Below, one piece after another: positions 36,132 through 64,000 of a DNA stretch of 64,000 nt. The position numbers and the translations under genes are program-made. The notes under the pieces are model-generated. The model was not told where the DNA came from and searched no databases. It saw only the letters and a list, made by a program, of their open reading frames with translations. Numbering within the stretch: the first letter of the stretch is position 1; each line of letters starts with the position of its first letter. This DNA comes from Patagioenas fasciata (taxonomy: Eukaryota; Chordata; Aves; Columbiformes; Columbidae), in the NCBI RefSeq assembly GCF_037038585.1, contig NC_092520.1, positions 4,600,001 to 4,664,000 on the forward strand, written 5' to 3'.

Positions 36132-39100
36132 TTCCCTCTCCCTGCTGCAATGAGGCACTTGAGCGAACAAGGACAATAGGACCATAAACTCCTGCTCTTG
36201 GCATCGGCCTCATCCTCCCGACCCCACAAGAAACAGCGATGCTGGGGGAGGTGGTTGTAGGTACCTATCCCAAATCCTCCTCCGATTTTCTCCTCCATAC
36301 AAGGAGCTTCAGACACCAGCTCTACGTGGAGACAAAACAAGCAACCAGAAAGCAAATATTTCCCTCAACAGCCACCCCTTCCTCAAGCCGTGCTCTAGAT
36401 CCTGCTTCCAGACCAATGTTTATCAGAGCATTAACTACATCCAAACAAGCTAAAATAAGCAGCAAAACTCACACGTGCTGCAACAGCTTTTAGCTTAATC
36501 ATATAAGATCCAACTAATCTAACAAAGGTCAGAGAAACCCAGCTCCTCCATTAAGCACCCCCAACTGTTTCCTGCTGTCACTGCGAGGGTCGTGGAAACA
36601 GCAAGCGAAGGAGAATCAGGTAATTCATTCAGGTTTTATTTAAGATTTGGGTTTTGTTTTTAAATTGGCTGGGCTGCCCTCGCACACTAAACAAACCCGG
36701 CACTGGAGGAGAGTTACACCAAGGTAGCATGAAGAGAAACGCATCATCCAGCTGATTTTTAAATGGCAACAGCCCCTGTATTTCCAGGTAGGACAGGACA
36801 CAAAGACATTTGCTGGCAGGTGAAACCCACGATCAGAAGTATGTGCGGAGCAAAAAGGCTTTACAAAGGTGAGACCAAAGCCCGGTGGCTGCTGATACAA
36901 TCCCAAAGCAGAGCTGATGGTGAAAAGATGCTGCAAGGCAAGAGGGAACGAGCTGTGTGTCACTCACAGAAGCCTGTGTTAGGTTTTCTATTGCCATTTC
37001 ACACGCCGTGAAATCTGGCCCTGTCTTCAGCTGCTTAGCACATCACGTCCGTCTCCTCCTCTCCAGCTCCCACTCCGCCTTCCCAGCTGGATTTTGTCAA
37101 TTTTTTGCAAACCTCCTGCATTGGTCCCAGCTCTCTTAGCACGGGCTGTGACTCAAAGCCATGTTGCTGCTCCAGGCTCCACTTCGAGCACCAATTCCCT
37201 TCCATTCTCTTCTGTCAGACACGTTGCTGCCTCGAGACTCAGCTGGTTGGTGCGGTACTCCCTCAATTTCCTCAGCAATTGTGTCATTCAAGTTCTAACC
37301 TTTGCTTCTTCCTACCACTCGGACCAACTCCGTTTTCTTCTGTAGCTCTTCCCACTGCAGACATTTATTTTTATAGCGAATTTTCGCCCAGCTCCTGTCT
37401 GTATTGCTGTTTCGTTATTGCTGGCAATTCTCAGTCAAAAATTGGGAGCTGCTTCTCCAAGATCTCATCTTTGACATTGTGAGCTGTCATCAGCAATGAA
37501 TGAGATCCTAGAGCATTAATTACCCATACACTTGATCCAGTTGGGCTTATGGGTCCAAAATACATCCACGAGCCCTCTATTACCATTGAAATAAGACGCC
37601 ATTAAAAAGTCTTGTTATTTTATGGTGGGAAGATCAATGGAGAATCAGACTTCACGTTTAAGAGTTTCAACATTGAAGCTGTCATCATCCACTGTACAAA
37701 TGGATTATGGGTTCTTAATTAAGAGTGGGGTTCAAACAAACATTATTCTTGGACTTCAGTCTGGACCAATTTTGCTGGCAGCCAAAGCTTTAAGGAAGCA
37801 AGTAGCTGCTTACAGGCCACCAAAGTCTGCTCTTGCACGGTAATTTGCTGCAAATGTGTCCTATTTACACCAACGTGTGGCATTTTGAGAGCCAGATGGA
37901 TGAGGACACAAATAGAGATGCTGGCTAAGAAGCGACAGCCTTTTTCACACCTCGCTTTTCTGACCAGGCAACATTTTTGGCACTTTCTCAAAACCAAGCT
38001 CCTGTAAAAAGGGGCAACCTCGGTTTCTTTGCAAAACAGTGGCTTTTGTGCCGGTGTGGTGTTTACCCCTCAAACCAGATCGTTCAAGCCAAGTCGGTGT
38101 CTCCATGGAAACTTCATTTCTCAAGGAGCCTCCTTGCTGGAGAAAACCACGCGCCCTCTTTGTTTAAAAGGGGAACACGACTTGGTCGGAGCGTAAGGTC
38201 TGTGTAGAGAAGAGCCCATAATGACTCATCAGACAGATTTATGTCCTGCAAAAACAGATCCATTCAAAAATAGACATTTTAAGGATAGTTAAAGGTGTGC
38301 TATTTCTGCTGCAATGAAACCAGCAAGTTCCACTGTCCCCTCCATCCCAGCCTTGGCTCCTCACTCTCAGCATCACAACCCACCTTCTCCAAGGGGTCTG
38401 TGGACCCATCTCACACAAACTCTTGGTCCCGGAGAACTCCAAATCAATTGTTTGCTGAAAGAAAAACTAGAGCTAAAGTAATACAAACCAACAGTTCATT
38501 AAATGTCTCACAGAAGCTACTAGTACCTTCTTATTTAAGACAGTTCTCCATCGTTTGGAAGAGATGAGTTTTAGCTTCTCCCTCCACCAAACCCTTCATA
38601 AGCTGTAGCATGTTCTATCATTTCTGGTATAGGATTGCTTGAGGTGCCTCAAAAAGGAAGCTCATTTTCTGAAAGGATACTCAAACAATTGAATATTTCA
38701 TGTTCTAATATCGAAGAGGGATTTTAATATTAACAGGGAAATAAATAATTAAGGGCCATGATTAAAAATGGTTTCGACTCAGGCGCATCAGTATGTTAAA
38801 AAAAGAAAGCAACCTAAGAAGTTCTCCAGTTGGAGTTGTTTTCAAATCACAGCAGTCAAGATGTTTGCAGAAAAATAAGCCCCAGAGGTTAATTTTCAAG
38901 TCAGAGTCACTATTTCAGAGCTTTGTTTAGACAGGAAGGTGCTGTAAATGGCTACATGAAAGCGAACACAGGTGTTACTGCTGGGTGATGCCCAGATGAA
39001 GAGAGAATGGAGAAAAGAATGCATCTCAGAACACAAATTCTTAAGATTTTCTGAGAACTTAACAACGTGAAGTTCCCATTAACTTGACACTGGGTCCAGG

Positions 39101-39470
39101 CAAACTGTAGCGGTGTAGAGGAGGGATAAAGTCATTAATGCAAATTCCTTTCCATTATGCAATAGAGAATCCAGAAGAGCGACTTAAAACACATACAAAC
39201 AACCTTTTCGACCTTCTTTGGGGAAATTTAACAGAAATCTTGCTGCAGGAAAATAAGCTCACCTGTGTCCACAGGTAGGGCATTTCTGCATTAAGGTTCT
39301 CATCTCAATGGGATGCTGAGGATGGAGTGGAGAAGAGAGTTACAGAGAAATCGGAGACATTAAACACATTCGTGCATTGGATTTAATCCTGTACTGTCAA
39401 AAGAAGTCAATTGACAAATCTGTAAGACCAGCACCATATAATATTTTAGATTAAGTGAGATCTAGTCTAG

Positions 39471-39721
39471 GACGGGAGGAAACGGCCTCAAGTTGTGCCA
39501 GGGGAGGTTGAGGTTGGATCTGGGGAACAATTTCTTCCCCAAAGGGCTGTGGGGCATTGGAACAGGCTGCCCAGGGCAGTGGTGGAGTCACCATCCCTGG
39601 AGGGGTTGAACAGATGCGGAGATGAGGTTCTTAGGGACACGGGGTAGTGCCAGGGCTGGGTTAGTGACTGGACTCAATGACCTTAAGGGTCTCTTCCAAC
39701 CAAAATGATTCTGTGATTCTA
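39471..39721 (+). repeat. CR1 LINE 3' fragment (group A)
   Basis: GACGGGAGGAAACGGCCTCA to terminus AAAATGATTCTGTGATTCT. It is the rightmost group A copy. Confidence 0.88.
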
Positions 39722-41264
39722 GTCCCTAATTCCTTTTTTTCCCCACATATGCCACCTCGAGTCTTCCAGAGGAAATATAAACAAACTCCTTATTAAAGAG
39801 AATTATTCACAATGTCCACCCAAGCTCTGAGCAGAGTTGCTCATCAACAGATCATACTCCTCTCCAGGCTGGCAGCTTTGCTGTTTTGCCCAAGGAATTC
39901 ATCCTTGGATACAAACTTTGCAAGGGGAAACTCTTCATTTCAGAGGGAGATTAAATATACATACACAAACAGAGAAATGCTGCAGATTTTGGCAATGGAC
40001 TACAGCCTTGTGGCAAACAGTGACCACCCTGGAGCAAGAAGGAGGGGAGAAGGCACCACAGAAGCAGAAGACCTCACAAGCTCCATCTACACGCGGTAAA
40101 ACTAGCGTAAGAGGTGTTGTGTATTGTGGAGAGAATAGGAAAAAGATATTTGAATTAAAACCCAGGTGCAGGAAGGAAAAGGCTGAGACAGCAGCAGGTC
40201 TCAGCAAGAAGCAGGAATGAGTTTCTGTGCAACACAAGTGCTTAGGAGAAATGAGAGGTTATTGCAGAATCAGTTTGAACCCACCCCATAAATGACCAAA
40301 GTAGCGCAGAGAAAGCAGCTCCCCCAGCTATAATACAGATTTTCATGGATTTTCTCTATGTGTAAAGTTACTCCCTTGAGAGTCACTTGTTCTCCCAAAG
40401 GACTACAGAAGGAGGAGTAAGAGCCAAGGTTGTAGTACTTCATCCAGCACATTCAAGCACCTGGTGATGATATAAAAAGTCATCCCATCCAGCAGATTTG
40501 TCTGGTGACACTGAATTCTCCAATCCTTCCTCAGCCTCAAGTTAAGAAACACAGCAGTCATTTTATTAAAAATCAGTATACAGTTGAACATAAGCCCAGT
40601 GTTTACAACTCAATCCCTCTAGTAGTTCCAGGTTTCCCGTTGTTATACAGACTATTAGCAACCAAAGGAATCAGTAGCATAAAGAAACGACTATCATTTA
40701 AAAAAATTAACGTCCCCGCGTCTCCAAGAAAGCAGCATCCATGATCAGTTTGTTTTCCATTGGACTTGCTCTAAGAAACAAGAGTTTTCATCATCATTTT
40801 GCAGGCAAATCTTATCTTTATAACAGTAATTGCTCTGTTTGCTTTATCATACAGGGCAAGGGTCTCTAAGAAGCCTCACAGCACTGATAAAATAACCCTA
40901 AAAGAGGGCTCTGTCGATTTTTCCTGCAATTTACCTTCTAGAACATCAGAAGTATTTGAGACTGAACTAGTTGAGTCGAAACTAAAGGGGGAGGGGTTCC
41001 CCCGATTCACACGATTTGGCAAAAAGATCATCCACGAATTAAGTTCCCCAGCGGCTGCAGGAATCACACGGGGGCCGTCTCCACGCTCCCTCGAAGCGTC
41101 CAGCAGTGTTTTAGGATTCACACCCTCATTCCTCTCTCAGTTGTTCCAGCTGTTCACATTCCTGCTGCCCGTTTCCTTCCCTCCTCGAGTCATCCAAAGC
41201 ACAGAGCAGCCTCCTGGTGTAGCAGCAGCGCGGCAGAAGCAGGAGAAGTCCAGCCAGCAAAGGA

Positions 41265-62258
<20,994 letters not shown>

Positions 62259-62300
62259 CTGCACATGGGGATGCAAAAAACAAAAATAAACACCTATTAT

Positions 62301-62935
62301 GACCATGAGCCAGCACTGGACCCTTGTGGCCAGGAAGCCAATGGTACCTGGGGTGGCTTAGAAGGGGGGTGGTCAGTAGGTCAGAGACGTTCTCCTGTCC
62401 CTCTACTCTGCCCTGGTGAGACCACCCCTGGAATATTGTGTCCAGTTGTGGCCCCTCAGTTCCAGAAGGACAGGGAACTGCTGCAGAGAGTCCAGCGCAG
62501 GGCAACAAAGATGCTGAAGGGAGTGGAGCATCTCCCGGGTGAGGAAAGGCTGAGGGAGCTGGGGCTCTGGAGCTGGAGAAGAGGAGGCTGAGGGGTGACC
62601 TCACTCATGTTTACAGATATATGAAGGGTGAGTGTCAGGAGGATGGAGCCAGGCTCTTCTCAGTGACAACCAATGATAGGACAAGGTGTAATGGGTACAA
62701 ACTGGAACACAAGAGGTTCCACTTAAATTTGAGAAGAAACTTGTTCCTGGTGAGGGTGCCAGAGCCTGGCCCAGGCTGCCCAGGGAGGTTGTGGAGTCTC
62801 CTTCTCTGCAGACATTCAAACCCGCCTGGACACCTTCCTGTGGAACCTCAGCTGGGTGTTCCTGCTCCATGGGGGGATTGCACTGGATGAGCTTTCCAGG
62901 TCCCTTCCAATCCCCGACAGTCTGGGATTCTGTAA
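62301..62935 (+). repeat. CR1 LINE fragment (group C)
   Basis: GACCATGAGCCAGCACTGGA to CCGACAGTCTGGGATTCTGT. It starts 42 bases upstream of the PAK1 acceptor at 62259, antisense to the gene. Confidence 0.88.
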
Positions 62936-63171
62936 TCACTTGTTACAAACAAATCACAGATGTTGGATTAAGCTCCTAGCAAAGACTGCATTGGAACAAG
63001 TGTAAGAAAATAATTAGAATGGGTGAGAAAGTCCCAATATCTGAAAAATACAAACCCTAAAGATCCTGAAACTTCATGGAGGAACAAGGACTTGAGACCC
63101 ACCTGGGCTCCCTCCGCACATCTGGGGACAACATCTGGGTTTGGAAATATTTGTCCCTATTAACATTGCCT

Positions 63172-63185
63172 CTTTTTTTTTTTTT
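63172..63185 (+). repeat. poly(T) tract
   Basis: Fourteen T in the PAK1 intron at the right edge. Confidence 0.9.
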
Positions 63186-64000
63186 CTGCTTGCTTCAAAC
63201 CCTGGAGATTTCAGACTTTAAATGTGTCAATTTGCATCAAAACCTTAACGTTTTCTCTAAAAGCTGGGAGGTCAAGTTAACCTCAGTGTTGGTATTGTGA
63301 CTGAGAACTGAGTCATGAGAGATTCTGGAAAAAGAAACTGGTCAAATCTTTTCAAATCGCTTTTAAAATGCTTTCTAAAAGAAATTTTTATTAAAATTAG
63401 AAACGCTGATTTTCTTTTTATTAAAAGTTTTATAAGCGATTCAAAAAATTATCTGCAATTTTTTGCAAAACAGTGATTAGAAATCAAAGCCACTTCTAAC
63501 ATCTTACATTTGAAACTGGATTTGAAGTTCATGGCTTCCTTTACACTATAAATATCTCCAAATAAACTTGCCAAGATCCTCAACCCACCAGACCAGTTCT
63601 GCTGGTGCATCACCAGTTTTCTAAGAGGGGGAAAAAAGTATTAAAATAAAGCCCTCTCTGAAAGAGGCCAAAAAAATGTGATATTTCACTTAACTTAAGG
63701 TACGTGAAGTCACCAGCATCCTGACATATAATTGCTAAACTGCCTTTGACATAAGACAAAAGCTTAGTCTGTTAAAAGCAACAAAAAACACACCTGTTGT
63801 GGGTATTTCCTGGATATCCCCCAAATTCAAGATTACCCAGTGTCTTCCAAAAACATCAGGTTATCTCAGTAGACTGATAACTACTGTTTTTTTCAGGTTT
63901 TACTTTAGAATCCAACAGTCTTGGGTATTCTAAGCTCCCTAGAATTGACATACAGTGACATATACTAATGGCTGAAACATTGTCCTTTTTGCAGAGGGTG

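Larger units (their letters stand above)
12783..41264. other. GDPD4 5'-UTR intron plus PAK1-GDPD4 intergenic region
   Basis: No protein-coding exon was recognised in 28 kb. It contains fifteen CR1 fragments, two CpG-rich segments, three tandem repeats and the 32.1/34.7-kb repeat pair. The stretches 16-18.9, 25-28 and 36-39.4 kb show no interspersed repeat by eye. Confidence 0.65.

Noticed and set aside
62265-62591. 108-codon open frame resembling a conserved protein ([20 protein letters not shown])
   Set aside because: This is the remnant CR1 reverse-transcriptase reading frame, seen again antisense at 49.1 and 55.2 kb.

Overview
This window is nuclear DNA from a bird. The evidence is a dense scatter of 5'-truncated CR1 LINE fragments, at least 28 by eye, with the avian-type 3' end built on repeats of ATTCTRTG (or its complement, CATAGAAT). 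There are also small exons with GT/AG borders in long introns, and no operon-like gene packing. The species cannot be told from the sequence alone.

Two protein-coding genes are present, both on the minus strand and both running off the window. At the left (299-12782) are the first six coding exons of a six-transmembrane glycerophosphodiester phosphodiesterase, most likely GDPD4 (paralogue of GDPD5/GDE2). They join in phase from the start codon at 12756 to the fourth visible membrane segment at 299-392. The catalytic GDPD ectodomain lies to the left, outside the window. At the right (41621-62258) are the last nine coding exons of PAK1, the p21-activated serine/threonine kinase. They run from the acidic/PIX-binding linker through the complete kinase domain to the stop codon. 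The N-terminal CRIB/autoinhibitory exons lie beyond 64000. The order PAK1 then GDPD4, head to tail on one strand, matches the arrangement known in human 11q13-14 and is the main reason for choosing GDPD4 over GDPD5.

Between them, about 13-41 kb is intergenic or 5'-UTR-intron sequence. It holds CR1 copies, two CpG-rich segments (20.9-21.3 kb and 26.0-26.6 kb) that could carry the GDPD4 promoter and a noncoding first exon, small tandem repeats, and a pair of related non-CR1 segments at 32.1 and 34.7 kb. The PAK1 introns hold further CR1 copies, a 122-bp MITE-like element with near-perfect 25-bp terminal inverted repeats, and several microsatellites.

No RNA gene, CRISPR array, retroviral gene or new multi-gene system could be supported. 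The most useful observations are: two amino-acid departures in PAK1 (Cys for the usual Arg next to the glycine loop, and loss of the Thr-Pro corresponding to human T212); uneven distribution of CR1 groups along the window; a minisatellite carrying heat-shock-element-like triplets; and a duplicated CR1/flank junction at 28.5 and 29.9 kb.
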